Assembly: GCA_002428995.1 (NCBI GenBank)
Contig: DIYJ01000011.1
Span: 372,001 to 436,000 of the forward strand
Origin: Flavobacteriales bacterium UBA6057
GTDB lineage: Bacteria; Bacteroidota; Bacteroidia; Flavobacteriales_G; Salibacteraceae
Direction of reading: 5' to 3'
Length of the DNA: 64,000 nt
In this document: piece by piece, positions 33,914 to 43,231 of the stretch
Position numbering within the stretch: position 1 is the first letter of the stretch
How the letters are laid out: the number at the start of each line of letters is the position of its first letter
Notes under the pieces: generated by a model
The model's database searches: none
What the model saw: the letters and a program-made list of their open reading frames with translations, nothing else
Told to the model about the DNA's origin: nothing
Translations under genes and position numbers: made by a program

Positions 33914-34624
33914 GTGAAGCGATTGCTCTTTCTTCTTGTTGGCTTGGTCGGCCTCCCTGCCATGGGAGTCTCTCAGGATGCTATCGCAGATAGTCCGGTG
34001 ATTGAGCGAAAGCGCTTCATCAGCAATGTCATTTTCCAGTTGGATAATCGCAACGAGCGCTATTATGGCGTAGGCGCGCGCATGAATGGCATTCGGCTCG
34101 GCATCGAAATCGAAAAGACGCTGAGAGTGGGGTTTGGACTCTACCAAAACAACAACTACTACTCTTTCGAGCCTCCTTCAGCGAATGATTCGCTTCAACA
34201 GACTATCCAGCTTAACTACAGCAACATTTTCATGGAATGGATCCTCTATGAAGACTTCCGCTGGGAACTCTCCATGCCGCTGTCCTACGGAGGCGGCAAC
34301 ATTCGGTTGAACAACTTTGCAAGGGTCAATGGACTTCCCGAGTTTGTAGGTTCTGATACGATCGATCGAGCGCGTTTGATTGACCTTGGCCTCATGGGAC
34401 ATGTGAAGGTGTTTCCCTGGTTTGGAGTTGGTGCTGGAGTTGGCTATCGACAAATGCTTTCACTCGATCCGCTTTACCGCAAGCCCTTTTCTGCGCCATA
34501 CATAGACTTCAAAGTCAAACTCTTCCTCGGATACATCTATAAGGGTATTTTTAAACCCGAAGTAGTTCAGGAAGAACGCGATGCCTACATGGCGGAGCGG
34601 GCAGCCAGAAAAGCCAAACGATAA
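33914..34624 (+). CDS. Predicted secreted or outer-membrane protein, unknown
   Basis: I prefer the GTG at 33914 because it puts KRLLFLLVGLVGLPAMG directly at the N-terminus as a signal peptide, and a near-consensus CAAATTTG box lies just before it; an ATG at 33887 would add 9 residues. The mature part, about 215 residues, has alternating strands with YYGVGARMNGIRLGIEIEK, RVGFGLYQNNNYYSFEPP and a WFGVGAGVGYRQMLSLDP segment, consistent with a small outer-membrane barrel. The tail is strongly charged (EERDAYMAERAARKAK), which is atypical for a barrel C-terminus. It ends 6 bases before ligA. No family was recognised. Confidence 0.65.
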   Translation: MKRLLFLLVGLVGLPAMGVSQDAIADSPVIERKRFISNVIFQLDNRNERYYGVGARMNGIRLGIEIEKTLRVGFGLYQNNNYYSFEPPSANDSLQQTIQLNYSNIFMEWILYEDFRWELSMPLSYGGGNIRLNNFARVNGLPEFVGSDTIDRARLIDLGLMGHVKVFPWFGVGAGVGYRQMLSLDPLYRKPFSAPYIDFKVKLFLGYIYKGIFKPEVVQEERDAYMAERAARKAKR

Positions 34625-34630
34625 CGGAAT

Positions 34631-36649
34631 ATGACCTCTACCGAAGCCCGGCAGCGCATTGATGCGCTTTCCAAAGAGCTGGAAGATCACAACTACAGCT
34701 ACTATGTGCTCAGCAATCCTACCATCTCAGACTATGAGTTTGACATGATGCTGAAGGAGCTCGAAAAGCTGGAAGAGGAGTTCCCCGAGCTGGCCCATGT
34801 CAATTCTCCAACAAAGCGAGTGGGTGGGGATATTACCAAGAAGTTCGCTGAGGTAGTGCATGATTATCCCATGATGTCTCTATCGAATACCTATTCAAAA
34901 GAGGAGATCGAAGACTTCGAGAGCCGGGTGCGAAAACTGGCCGATGGCGAGTTGGAATATGTCTGCGAGCTGAAGTATGATGGAGTTGCCATTGGAATTA
35001 AATATGTCAATGGAGAGTTAGTTAGAGCTGCAACTCGCGGGGATGGCGTGAAGGGTGAAGACATCAGCACCAACGTGAAAACGATTCGCACCATTCCGAT
35101 GTACGTGAGGGGAGAAGGATATCCGGAGGAATTTGAAATCCGGGGTGAGATCTTTTTTCCGCTCAAGCACTTCAACGCGCTCAATGCCCAGCGAGAAACC
35201 GAAGGTGAAGCGCTTTTTGCGAACCCCAGAAATACGGCCTCGGGTACGCTGAAAATGCAAGATTCTTCGGTGGTGGCATCACGCAACCTTGATTGCTACC
35301 TCTATGGTGTTTACAGTCCGCAGCGAGTGGCTGACAATCATTTTAACAGCGTACAAAATGCCGGCTCCTGGGGATTCAAGATTCCGAAGCGCGAAGACAA
35401 CATGATCCGCTTGTGCAAGAGCATTGACGAGATCATGGAATTCATCAATTACTGGGAAGAAAAGCGACACACGCTCGATTTCGAGATCGATGGGGTGGTC
35501 ATCAAGGTGAACAATTACCTGCAACAGGAAGAGCTGGGTTATACCGCCAAGTCTCCGCGCTGGGCCATCGCCTATAAATACAAGGCCGCAGAGGTTACGA
35601 CACGGCTGGAGAACATTACCTACCAGGTTGGTAGAACAGGCGCCATCACTCCAGTGGCCAACCTCAAGCCTGTGTTGTTGGCAGGAACAACCGTGAAGCG
35701 AGCTTCCTTGCACAATGCCGACCAGATCGCCAAACTCGACCTGCGAGAGGGTGATGAAGTGTATGTTGAAAAGGGCGGTGAGATCATCCCAAAAGTCACC
35801 GCTGTTGATCTGGATAAGCGCCCGGCAGATAGTCAGCCGTTTGTGTATGCTACGCATTGCCCCGAGTGTAATACAGAGCTTATTCGTCTGGAGGGTGAAG
35901 CCTTGCACTACTGTCCCAATGAAAATGGATGTCCACCTCAGATCAAGGGTAAAATGGAGCATTTCATTTCCCGCAAGGCCATGGACATTGAGGGACTGGG
36001 ATCAGAAACCATAGAGCAACTGCACGAAGCCGGCCTCATTCGCACTCCGGCTGATATTTATGACCTGACAGCAGATCAACTTCTTCCCTTGGAACGCATG
36101 GCTGAGAAGTCAGTAGAGAACATGCTGAAGGGCATTGAAGATTCGAAGCAAGTGCCTTTCGAGCGTGTGCTCTTTGCTCTGGGAATTCGCTACGTAGGAG
36201 AAACGGTGGCCAAGAAACTGGTGCGAGCATTGCATACCATCGAAGCACTGATGGCCGCTGATCAGGAGGCGCTGGTGGCCTTGGATGAGATTGGGGATCG
36301 CATTGCACAGAGTGTGTTGGAGTACTTCAGCGTTGAAACCAATCGGGAAATGGTACTGAAACTGAAAGAAGCAGGACTGCAATTCGAGATTCCTGCTGAG
36401 CAGCTGGAAGGACAAACCCAAAAACTAGCGGGACAATCCTTTGTGATTTCGGGAGTGTTTACCAATCACAGTCGCGATGAACTGAAGCAGTTGATTGAGC
36501 AGAACGGTGGAAAGAACACCGGTTCCATCAGCGCTAAAACCAACTTCTTGTTGGCCGGAGAAAACATGGGGCCGAGCAAGCGTCAGAAAGCCGAGAAGCT
36601 CGGAGTTGAGATCATTTCAGAGTCTCGCTTCGAAGAGATGATCGCCTAG
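34631..36649 (+). CDS. ligA: NAD-dependent DNA ligase
   Basis: The 672-residue enzyme seals nicks using NAD+. The N-terminal Ia domain begins RQRIDALSKELEDHNYSYYV. The adenylated Lys is in the motif CELKYDGVAIGIKYV, followed by AATRGDGVKGEDIS. The OB fold has QVGRTGAITPVANLKPV. The zinc finger shows CPEC, then CPNENGC. Helix-hairpin-helix repeats (GIRYVGETVAKKLVRALH) and a terminal BRCT domain (GQSFVISGVFTNHSRDELK, ending in ISESRFEEMI) complete the usual architecture. It is followed by a strong terminator shared with the convergent gene. Confidence 0.98.
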   Translation: MTSTEARQRIDALSKELEDHNYSYYVLSNPTISDYEFDMMLKELEKLEEEFPELAHVNSPTKRVGGDITKKFAEVVHDYPMMSLSNTYSKEEIEDFESRVRKLADGELEYVCELKYDGVAIGIKYVNGELVRAATRGDGVKGEDISTNVKTIRTIPMYVRGEGYPEEFEIRGEIFFPLKHFNALNAQRETEGEALFANPRNTASGTLKMQDSSVVASRNLDCYLYGVYSPQRVADNHFNSVQNAGSWGFKIPKREDNMIRLCKSIDEIMEFINYWEEKRHTLDFEIDGVVIKVNNYLQQEELGYTAKSPRWAIAYKYKAAEVTTRLENITYQVGRTGAITPVANLKPVLLAGTTVKRASLHNADQIAKLDLREGDEVYVEKGGEIIPKVTAVDLDKRPADSQPFVYATHCPECNTELIRLEGEALHYCPNENGCPPQIKGKMEHFISRKAMDIEGLGSETIEQLHEAGLIRTPADIYDLTADQLLPLERMAEKSVENMLKGIEDSKQVPFERVLFALGIRYVGETVAKKLVRALHTIEALMAADQEALVALDEIGDRIAQSVLEYFSVETNREMVLKLKEAGLQFEIPAEQLEGQTQKLAGQSFVISGVFTNHSRDELKQLIEQNGGKNTGSISAKTNFLLAGENMGPSKRQKAEKLGVEIISESRFEEMIA

Positions 36650-36671
36650 ACGTTTAAGAACAAAAGGACAT

Positions 36672-36702
36672 AAAAAAAGGGCCGCAATTTGCGGCCCTTT
36701 TT
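36672..36702. terminator. Bidirectional terminator between ligA and T9SS gene
   Basis: GGGCCGCAA (36679-36687) and TTGCGGCCC (36689-36697) form a GC-rich stem with A7 before and T5 after. It can therefore terminate both ligA and the convergent minus-strand gene. Confidence 0.9.
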
Positions 36703-36723
36703 CATGACTAAAACGAAAGGTCT

Positions 36724-37800
36724 TTAGTACTTCATGATGCGCTCAGTCTGCACTCTTGCATCCTGAGTGGCAACATTGACGATGTACATACCACTGGAGA
36801 ATTCAGCCAATGGGATGCGATCGTTTTCGCGGATCACGGTGCTTGCCATGATCTTACCTGTTGCATCCATGATCTGAACCTGTGCAGTTCCTTCAAATCC
36901 TTCCACGTGGATGAAGTTGTAAGCGTTGTACACAGAAATAGGATCATCTGCTCCGTACTCACCGATTCCGATGGCTTCAGGCACCGCGATTTCGTAGGTA
37001 GTACAAGCGATGTCATTGGTATCTGTAGTGTCGTTGGTTTGACGAATTCTAACACAGAAATCGTGGAAACCCTTTGTCTGCTTCACATCTGGAATACCCA
37101 GGTTTGGATAGTAAGTAATGGTGAACTGAGTACCTGGGAAGATGTCCGCACCAATGCTACCGCTCCATTCGATAGAGTCGTTGGTTCCGCTATAAAGCGT
37201 GATGTTGAAATCACTTCCTGCCCAGTAAGGCAGCGTACTGTTGCAAGTGAAGGTAATGTCGAGAGAATCAATTTCCGGGGCAGGAACTCCGTCCAGTACT
37301 ACGTGGCTATCCAGAGCAACCCAGTTAGCAATCTCAACTGTGTCAACCGCCCAGTCATTGGTAATGTCAGGGTTGATGGTGTATTCAGTACACTCAAGGT
37401 TGTTCAGAAGGCTTGTTTCAACAGAATCTACCAATGCAACAACGATGCAGATGTCTTCTGTACCGGCTGCGTTTCCAAATTGGTGGAGGTAGCCTCCAAT
37501 CACAGTTTCGAAGGTATCTCCAACCAAAATCATTTCGCCAAAAATGAAAGTGTCTGGTCCAACAACTGGAGTACCGTCAACGAGGAGAGTTCTTGAATAA
37601 CGGAAATCTGCCATGATGGTGTCTCCACCAGTGTTTTCAATACCGTATACAGCTGGAGTCTGGTAGCGAGGGAAAACCTCGTCAGATCCAGTAGACGCAA
37701 CAGCTACATAAGCAGCGCCAATGTCGTAGATCTGGGCGGTAGCATTGAAGCCCAAGCCTACTACAGTTAAAACTAGAAGTAGTCGAGTAAAAGTGGTCAT
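36724..37800 (-). CDS. T9SS-exported protein of unknown fold
   Basis: The start is taken at the ATG at 37800 (MTTFTRLLLVLTVVGLGFNA), which begins a signal peptide; a longer frame reaches 37833. The 358-residue protein has a beta-rich body with a repeated YxxNPDITNDWAVD-like style and paired cysteine positions (DICIVVALVDS, LLNNLECTEY, DIACTTYEIAV). The last 75 residues form a type A T9SS sorting domain (ISVYNAYNFIHVEGFEGTAQ and SSGMYIVNVATQDARVQ). It should be exported through the type IX system and anchored or released outside. No enzyme motif was seen. Confidence 0.8.
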   Translation of the reverse strand: MTTFTRLLLVLTVVGLGFNATAQIYDIGAAYVAVASTGSDEVFPRYQTPAVYGIENTGGDTIMADFRYSRTLLVDGTPVVGPDTFIFGEMILVGDTFETVIGGYLHQFGNAAGTEDICIVVALVDSVETSLLNNLECTEYTINPDITNDWAVDTVEIANWVALDSHVVLDGVPAPEIDSLDITFTCNSTLPYWAGSDFNITLYSGTNDSIEWSGSIGADIFPGTQFTITYYPNLGIPDVKQTKGFHDFCVRIRQTNDTTDTNDIACTTYEIAVPEAIGIGEYGADDPISVYNAYNFIHVEGFEGTAQVQIMDATGKIMASTVIRENDRIPLAEFSSGMYIVNVATQDARVQTERIMKY

Positions 37801-37897
37801 GTGAATTATTTTAATGGTTCGTTTAGAGTTCATTAGACGAGTCGCGAAAGTAATAGATAGGGTTGTCTAATGAATTTCTTGCACTAAAAACTACACC

Positions 37898-38743
37898 CTA
37901 ACCCAGGCTGGCACCACAATTTTGACAGTATCTGGCGTCTTTCAGGTGGGCTGTATGGCCGCAATTGTTGCAGATGGTGTCTTTGCCAAAAACGTTTTCC
38001 TGTGGGCTTTGAAGCTGGTTTTTGGCTACTTCCACACCCACTAAACCTGTGGGCACCGCAATGATTCCATAGCCCAGGATCATCAGGATGAGCGCGAGGA
38101 ACTGCCCCATGGCGGTATCTGGACGTATGTCGCCATATCCAACCGTAGTCATCGTTACCACTGCCCAATAGATGCTTCTTGGAATACTTGTAAAACCGGT
38201 TTTTTCGCCTTCTACGATGTACATGATCGTACCCATGATCACTGCAACATTCAAGACGGCAAAAAGGAAAACAGCGATTTTGGCGCGACTCGCCTGGAAG
38301 GATTTAAGCAATACATCCGACTCGCGCATGAAACGCGCCAACTTCAGCACACGGAAGACGCGCATCAGCCTAAAAATGCGGATCACCATCAGATACTGCG
38401 AAGAAATGGCCAGCAGGCTGAGGTATTCCGGAAGTATGGAAAGCAGGTCGATCAGGCCGTAGAAGCTGAATACATAACCCCATGTTTTCCTTGCGCTGTA
38501 TAGCCGAACAATGTATTCTACGGTAAAAACAATGGTGAACACCCATTCGATGACCGTGAGGTAGAAGCCATACGCTTCCCGTACTTCTCTAACACTCTCG
38601 AGCATCACCACCAGGGTGCTCAACAAAATGGCATAAAGCAGCAGAATATCGAATCGCCTGCCCGTGGGGGTGTCCGATTCAAAGATGATCCTGTAAAGGC
38701 GTTCTTTTAGGCTTTCCTTACGATCCTGCGGCTGCATCGTCAT
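37898..38743 (-). CDS. Voltage-gated potassium channel with C-terminal zinc ribbon
   Basis: The 281-residue protein has six transmembrane segments. The S4 voltage sensor, near residues 121-136, is arginine-rich (IRIFRLMRVFRVLKLARFMR). The selectivity filter TMTTVGYGD is at residues 197-205. After S6 (MILGYGIIAVPTGLVGVEV) a cytoplasmic tail ends in a zinc ribbon, CNNCGHTAHLKDARYCQNCG, which could bind metal. An ion-transport protein of the KvAP type is the clear call. An alternative start is the ATG at 38737. The gene overlaps the end of the DUF4159 gene by 26 bases (20 with the later start). Confidence 0.92.
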   Translation of the reverse strand: MTMQPQDRKESLKERLYRIIFESDTPTGRRFDILLLYAILLSTLVVMLESVREVREAYGFYLTVIEWVFTIVFTVEYIVRLYSARKTWGYVFSFYGLIDLLSILPEYLSLLAISSQYLMVIRIFRLMRVFRVLKLARFMRESDVLLKSFQASRAKIAVFLFAVLNVAVIMGTIMYIVEGEKTGFTSIPRSIYWAVVTMTTVGYGDIRPDTAMGQFLALILMILGYGIIAVPTGLVGVEVAKNQLQSPQENVFGKDTICNNCGHTAHLKDARYCQNCGASLG

Positions 38744-39395
38744 TTAGAAATACAAACTGGATAATGTTGGCTCCCATCTGCAATGCCTTGCGATGGTTTG
38801 CCTCCGTATCGTTGTGAATGCGTGGGTCTTCCCAGCCATCGCCCAAATCGCTCTCCAAGGTGTAGAGGCAAACCAAGCGGCCTTCGTAAAACAGACCCAG
38901 AGCTTTCGGTCGTTCCCCATCATGCTCGTGAATCTTCGGTAAGCCTTTAGGAAAACTGAACTTCTGCTCGAAAATGGGATGATCGGCCGGCAGTTCAATG
39001 AAATCCAGTTCCGGGAACACCTTTTTCATCTGCGGACGGATGAAAGGGTCGATGCCGTAGTTGTCATCAATGTGCAAAAAGCCACCTGCGATCAGGTACT
39101 TTCTCAGGTTTTGGGCTTCCTGATCGCTGAAGATCACATTTCCATGTCCCGTGAGATGCAGGAAGGGAATGCTGAACAGGTTTCGATCGGCAAGGTCTAC
39201 AATGATCTGTTCTTCGCTCAGCTGCGTGCCCAGTTGCTGATTGCAAAAACGGGCCAGGTTCGGGAGTGAGGTCTCAAGGTTGGCATACCAGTCACCTCCA
39301 CCATTGTATTTCACCAATCCCAGCTGCATCTTATTCTGAGCAAAGCTGATCGATGAAAAGAGAAGGAATGAAATCAGGGCTATGTTCCAGCGCAT
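38718..39395 (-). CDS. DUF4159-domain exported protein
   Basis: The 225-residue protein has a signal peptide (IALISFLLFSSISFAQ). The mature part is a compact alpha/beta fold with LHLTGHGNVIFSDQEAQNLR, GGFLHIDDNYGIDPFIRPQM and a C-terminal ANHRKALQMGANIIQFVF, features of DUF4159 proteins. These have a class I glutamine amidotransferase-like fold, but function is unknown. It is translationally overlapped by the K+ channel gene. The start ATG lies 55 bases from the divergent start at 39451. Confidence 0.85.
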   Translation of the reverse strand: MRWNIALISFLLFSSISFAQNKMQLGLVKYNGGGDWYANLETSLPNLARFCNQQLGTQLSEEQIIVDLADRNLFSIPFLHLTGHGNVIFSDQEAQNLRKYLIAGGFLHIDDNYGIDPFIRPQMKKVFPELDFIELPADHPIFEQKFSFPKGLPKIHEHDGERPKALGLFYEGRLVCLYTLESDLGDGWEDPRIHNDTEANHRKALQMGANIIQFVFLNDDAAAGS

Positions 39396-39450
39396 GCCCG
39401 AAAATACAGCTTGCCGCGAAACCCGCGATCATCTTAGTTTTGAGCCCTTG

Positions 39451-40962
39451 ATGAACTTCGCGTCTACAAAAGCCGCCCTGCAAGCCTTGCCCATTGCTCA
39501 TATGGTGATGGCTTTTTTGCTGATCTGCGCCAATAAGCTGGGTGTAGATGTCTCTGGTGGAGAAGAGCAGTACCTCGCGTTTGCGAGGCAGTTTATCAAT
39601 CCTGACTGGATCCCTGGTTCATTCACACTCACCGAATTCGCTGGCTCCCGCATTGTGTTTCAATGGCTTGTCGGGCCTGTAATGGAGCTCATGCCTTTCG
39701 AGCAAGCGGTTTTCTTTTTTCGGCTCGTCAATTTCCTACTCATTGGCATCCCAATAGGTTTGTTTTTCCATCGCCTGGGATTCTCGCTTCCGTTGAGCTT
39801 TTTGACGCTGCAGATCTTTCTGATGAGCGATCAAAACCTGGTAGGAGGGGAGTGGATACTCAAAACCTTCGAGCCGAAGAGTGTGGCTTACATCTTCGTC
39901 TTTTTTGCACTCTACTATTTTCTTGATAAGCGTCAAGGCCTTGTGGCAGTGCACCTTGCGCTCGCGTCCTACTTCCACATTCTGGTCGGTGGTTGGTTGT
40001 TGGGCGTTCTGGTGCTCATCTTTTTTCTGGAAGGTTTTTGGAAAAAGTCTGTCCAGCTTGGAGTTTTTTACGCTCTGCTCATGGCTCCCATGATTGCCTA
40101 CCTCTTGCCCGGATACTTTGGACAGACCGTCCCGGAGACAGACTTTAACCTGGACTGGGTCTATGCTTACCATCGCTTGCCTCATCATCTGGGACTTTGG
40201 AAAACGACCGAGTACTTCATGAAGGGACACTTTTGGGGTGTGGTGCAAACAGTCGGACTTTTTGCAATAGGTATTGTATGGCGAAAGTGGCTGCCCGAAA
40301 ACCTCAGGCGCTTGAATGCCATCATGCTGCTCTGCTTCATCATAAACCTGTTGTTCGTGGGAGTTGCAGCGATCGACCACTTTTTACTCGAAAACTCTGG
40401 TGGCCTTGGATTGAAGTTCTATCCCTTTCGCACCAACTCGATCGGAATGTTGCTGGGAATGGTCATTCTGATGGGCTTGTTGTGGCAAAAAATGGAGATC
40501 TGGTCTCAGGGGAAAAGGCTTCGATACCTCTTGCTGGGATCGTTTACGGTGTTGGCCGTGGCGCAGCTCGTGAATAACATTGAACGTTCGAAAAAGCATC
40601 TGGCTACGGATCCAGACTTCAGGGAGATGTGCGCCTTCATTTCAAGCCACACGGACCGGGAAGACGTTTTCTTCATTCTTCATCCCTATTGGGGACATCG
40701 CGACTATAACTCGTTCACCCGAAGAGCGGAACGAGAGAACTTCTACGTTCCCAAGTTTGTATCCGCTGAGCGCATAAAGTTGGTGGAGTGGTATGAACGC
40801 TATCAATTTTACATGCAACTGCGCAGCAAGCTGGACTTTCTTCCTGAAGGCCATGAACGCTACGGTATTACGTACATGCTGACGAATGATGATCGTGAAG
40901 ATCCAAACATTGAGCTAGCGCATGAAGTAGGACAATACAGGCTCTACAAGTTGACGCTGTAA
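39451..40962 (+). CDS. Polytopic membrane protein, unknown
   Basis: The start is placed at the ATG at 39451 (MNFASTKAALQALPIAHMVM). The frame reaches 39382 but that would overlap the divergent gene. Of 503 residues, about 40-410 contain ten or so transmembrane segments, with small-loop motifs such as GSRIVFQWLVGPVMELMPFE and WILKTFEPKSVAYIFVFFAL. A soluble C-terminal part of about 90 residues has FILHPYWGHRDYNSFTRRAE. The overall plan is like GT-C-type or related integral membrane enzymes, but I saw no acidic catalytic motif clear enough to call. It ends 1 base from the convergent aroA. Confidence 0.6.
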   Translation: MNFASTKAALQALPIAHMVMAFLLICANKLGVDVSGGEEQYLAFARQFINPDWIPGSFTLTEFAGSRIVFQWLVGPVMELMPFEQAVFFFRLVNFLLIGIPIGLFFHRLGFSLPLSFLTLQIFLMSDQNLVGGEWILKTFEPKSVAYIFVFFALYYFLDKRQGLVAVHLALASYFHILVGGWLLGVLVLIFFLEGFWKKSVQLGVFYALLMAPMIAYLLPGYFGQTVPETDFNLDWVYAYHRLPHHLGLWKTTEYFMKGHFWGVVQTVGLFAIGIVWRKWLPENLRRLNAIMLLCFIINLLFVGVAAIDHFLLENSGGLGLKFYPFRTNSIGMLLGMVILMGLLWQKMEIWSQGKRLRYLLLGSFTVLAVAQLVNNIERSKKHLATDPDFREMCAFISSHTDREDVFFILHPYWGHRDYNSFTRRAERENFYVPKFVSAERIKLVEWYERYQFYMQLRSKLDFLPEGHERYGITYMLTNDDREDPNIELAHEVGQYRLYKLTL

Positions 40963-40963
40963 T

Positions 40964-42184
40964 CTAGCGTCCTGCTCTTACATCCACGTATTTCTCGACT
41001 TCTTTCCAGAATCCTGGATAACTCTTTGAAACCACCATCGGGTCGCGAATGGTCAATTCATCGAAGATCATGGACAGGGAGGCAAGTGACATGGCCATGC
41101 GGTGATCGCTGTACACTTCAAAGGCATCGGATGGCGCAGTAGCAGCGCTGGCCACGAGAGAGAGCGTGTGTTGATCAACAGCGCTGGAAACTCCAATCTT
41201 TTTCAATTCTTCCTGCAATGCCGCGATTCGGTCGGTTTCCTTCAGGCGGAGGTTATCCAATCCTTCAAACGAGAATGCCTTGCCAATACCTGCAGCAGCT
41301 ACCGCAGCGGGCTGAACCAGGTCTGGATGATCGCGGAAGTTCCACCGTTCCATGGCTGAAGGGGCGTTGTTTTTTGTGACCAGAAGGCCCTCTTCTGTGA
41401 AGGTGCTGCTCACTCCAAAGGCCTCAAAGACCTCCGTAACGCTGGCATCGCCTTGAATGGAATGCGATTCCAATCCCTGAAGGGTGAATTTGGCTTTTCG
41501 AGCCAATGCAGCAAAGGCCATCCAGAATGCAGCAGCACTCCAATCCTGCTCCACAGGGAAGGTGGAGGAGCGGTAACGCCCCGGCTGTACGGTGATGGTA
41601 TGTTGGTCGATTTCCACCTGTGCTCCGCACTTCTGCATGAGCTTTTGGGTCATCTTGATGTAAGGACGTGACAATGGATCGCCCTGGATTGAGATCACCA
41701 GCGGTTGTGGCAATGTGGGCCCAATGAGCATCAGTGCGGTGATGAATTGACTGCTGATGTCTCCGGCCACTTCCACTTTGCCACCGTTGAGTCTTCTACC
41801 CTCGATGTGGAGCGGAGGAAAGCCCTCTTTTTCCAAATAGTTGATGTTAGCTCCAAGCTGGCGCAAGGCGTCCACCAACACCGAGATGGGGCGTTGCTTC
41901 ATTCTCTTGGACCCTGTGAGGACTTTTTCCCCGGGGCGCGAAGCGTAGAGCGCAGTGAGAAAGCGCATGGCCGTTCCTGCCGGACCAACATCGGTGATGA
42001 TGTCATTTCGCTCCAGAGCGAGTTGGAGTGAGGCAGTGTCGTCTGCACCGCTTAGGTTCTCAATTTCAAAGGGATGTGGTGACAACGCACGAATGATGAG
42101 CAATCGGTTGCTGATGCTCTTCGATGCCGGTAATTGAACCGAGCCGCTAAGGCTATGAGTTTTCGCGCGGAGGATAAATCTCAT
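40964..42184 (-). CDS. aroA: 3-phosphoshikimate 1-carboxyvinyltransferase (EPSP synthase)
   Basis: The 406-residue enzyme joins shikimate-3-phosphate and phosphoenolpyruvate in chorismate synthesis. Conserved motifs are VQLPASKSISNRLLIIRALS (first binding site), GPAGTAMRFLTALYASR, LTGSKRMKQRPISVLVDALR and GLDNLRLKETDRIAALQEEL. The length is slightly below the 420-440 typical. It follows aroB with a 3-base gap between the aroA start and the aroB stop, forming a two-gene shikimate unit within a longer minus-strand operon with hpt, adk and obgE. Confidence 0.95.
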   Translation of the reverse strand: MRFILRAKTHSLSGSVQLPASKSISNRLLIIRALSPHPFEIENLSGADDTASLQLALERNDIITDVGPAGTAMRFLTALYASRPGEKVLTGSKRMKQRPISVLVDALRQLGANINYLEKEGFPPLHIEGRRLNGGKVEVAGDISSQFITALMLIGPTLPQPLVISIQGDPLSRPYIKMTQKLMQKCGAQVEIDQHTITVQPGRYRSSTFPVEQDWSAAAFWMAFAALARKAKFTLQGLESHSIQGDASVTEVFEAFGVSSTFTEEGLLVTKNNAPSAMERWNFRDHPDLVQPAAVAAAGIGKAFSFEGLDNLRLKETDRIAALQEELKKIGVSSAVDQHTLSLVASAATAPSDAFEVYSDHRMAMSLASLSMIFDELTIRDPMVVSKSYPGFWKEVEKYVDVRAGR

Positions 42185-42187
42185 TGG

Positions 42188-43231
42188 CTAGGAAAGTACA
42201 CCTTTCAGAGCATCAGAGATTGTTGTTTTTTCAACGGATTGACCAATTTCAGGATCAGCCACATCTTTCAACAGGCTGAAGACGATTTCATCCCTGCGGT
42301 TTTTCTTGTCGTGCCTCATCGCTTCCAGCACCTCAGATTCTGCAAAAGGAGCTTTTACATCCTCGTACAAGGCGGTCAGGTAACCGATGGCCTGATCAGC
42401 CTTTGTTTTTGGAAATCCGCATTGCTGAACAGAAATCTTTAATGCTGCTATCATTCCCAGGGCCACACATTCTCCGTGCAGCAAAGGAGCGTTTGTGTCG
42501 TGGCTCAATGCTTCGAGTGCATGACCTACGCTGTGTCCAAAGTTGAGCAGTTGGCGAATGCCATGATCGTCTTGATCTTGTGCAACTATCTGCTGTTTGA
42601 TCTGGATGGATCTTTTGATCAAAGCTTCGTTTTGAACCGGCAGCGTTTCCCTGGAATGCAGGAGCTCCTGCCAAAGCCGTTCATCGCCAATGAGTGCGTG
42701 TTTGATGGTTTCAGCAAAACCTGAACGCAGCTCGCGCACTGAAAGGGTTTGTAGAAATCCGGGATCGATCAGAATGGCCTCCGGGTTGCGGATGGTGCCC
42801 AACTGGTTTTTGAGGGACAGAAAGTTAACTCCGTTTTTTCCTCCAATGGCAGCATCAGTCATCGCCAGCAGTGTGGTGGGTACCAACAGCGTTTTGAGGC
42901 CTCGCTTGTAAACGCTGCCGACAAAACCTCCAAGATCTGTCAGCATGCCGCCTCCAAGGCAAATCAACACAGCATTTCGATCGATGCCTTGTTGCATCAT
43001 TTCCTGCCACAGCCGTTCGGCCTCCGTCAGTGACTTGTACTGCTCTCCCGCCTCAACCTCAAGGATCAGGGCCGGCTCCTGCTCGAAGTAATGTTCAAGG
43101 AAGTAGGGCAGACAATGCTCTTTTGTGTTGCGATCGCAAAGAATTACCCAACGAGAAGGTGTGAGGGAATCGAGCAGAAAATTCCACTCTGAGCGCTCAA
43201 AAAGCACGTTTCCTTCTGGTTTAGCAGTCAC
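42188..43231 (-). CDS. aroB: 3-dehydroquinate synthase
   Basis: The enzyme converts DAHP to 3-dehydroquinate using NAD+ and a divalent metal. The motifs LICLGGGMLTDLGGFVGSVY (NAD site), TTLLAMTDAAIGGKNGVNF and RQLLNFGHSVGHALEALSH (metal His) are present. I chose the GTG at 43231 (347 residues) because it overlaps the upstream gene by only 11 bases. The first ATG in frame, at 43318, would overlap it by 98 bases and add a non-conserved leader. The call of the enzyme is firm but the start is not. Confidence 0.93.
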   Translation of the reverse strand: MTAKPEGNVLFERSEWNFLLDSLTPSRWVILCDRNTKEHCLPYFLEHYFEQEPALILEVEAGEQYKSLTEAERLWQEMMQQGIDRNAVLICLGGGMLTDLGGFVGSVYKRGLKTLLVPTTLLAMTDAAIGGKNGVNFLSLKNQLGTIRNPEAILIDPGFLQTLSVRELRSGFAETIKHALIGDERLWQELLHSRETLPVQNEALIKRSIQIKQQIVAQDQDDHGIRQLLNFGHSVGHALEALSHDTNAPLLHGECVALGMIAALKISVQQCGFPKTKADQAIGYLTALYEDVKAPFAESEVLEAMRHDKKNRRDEIVFSLLKDVADPEIGQSVEKTTISDALKGVLS

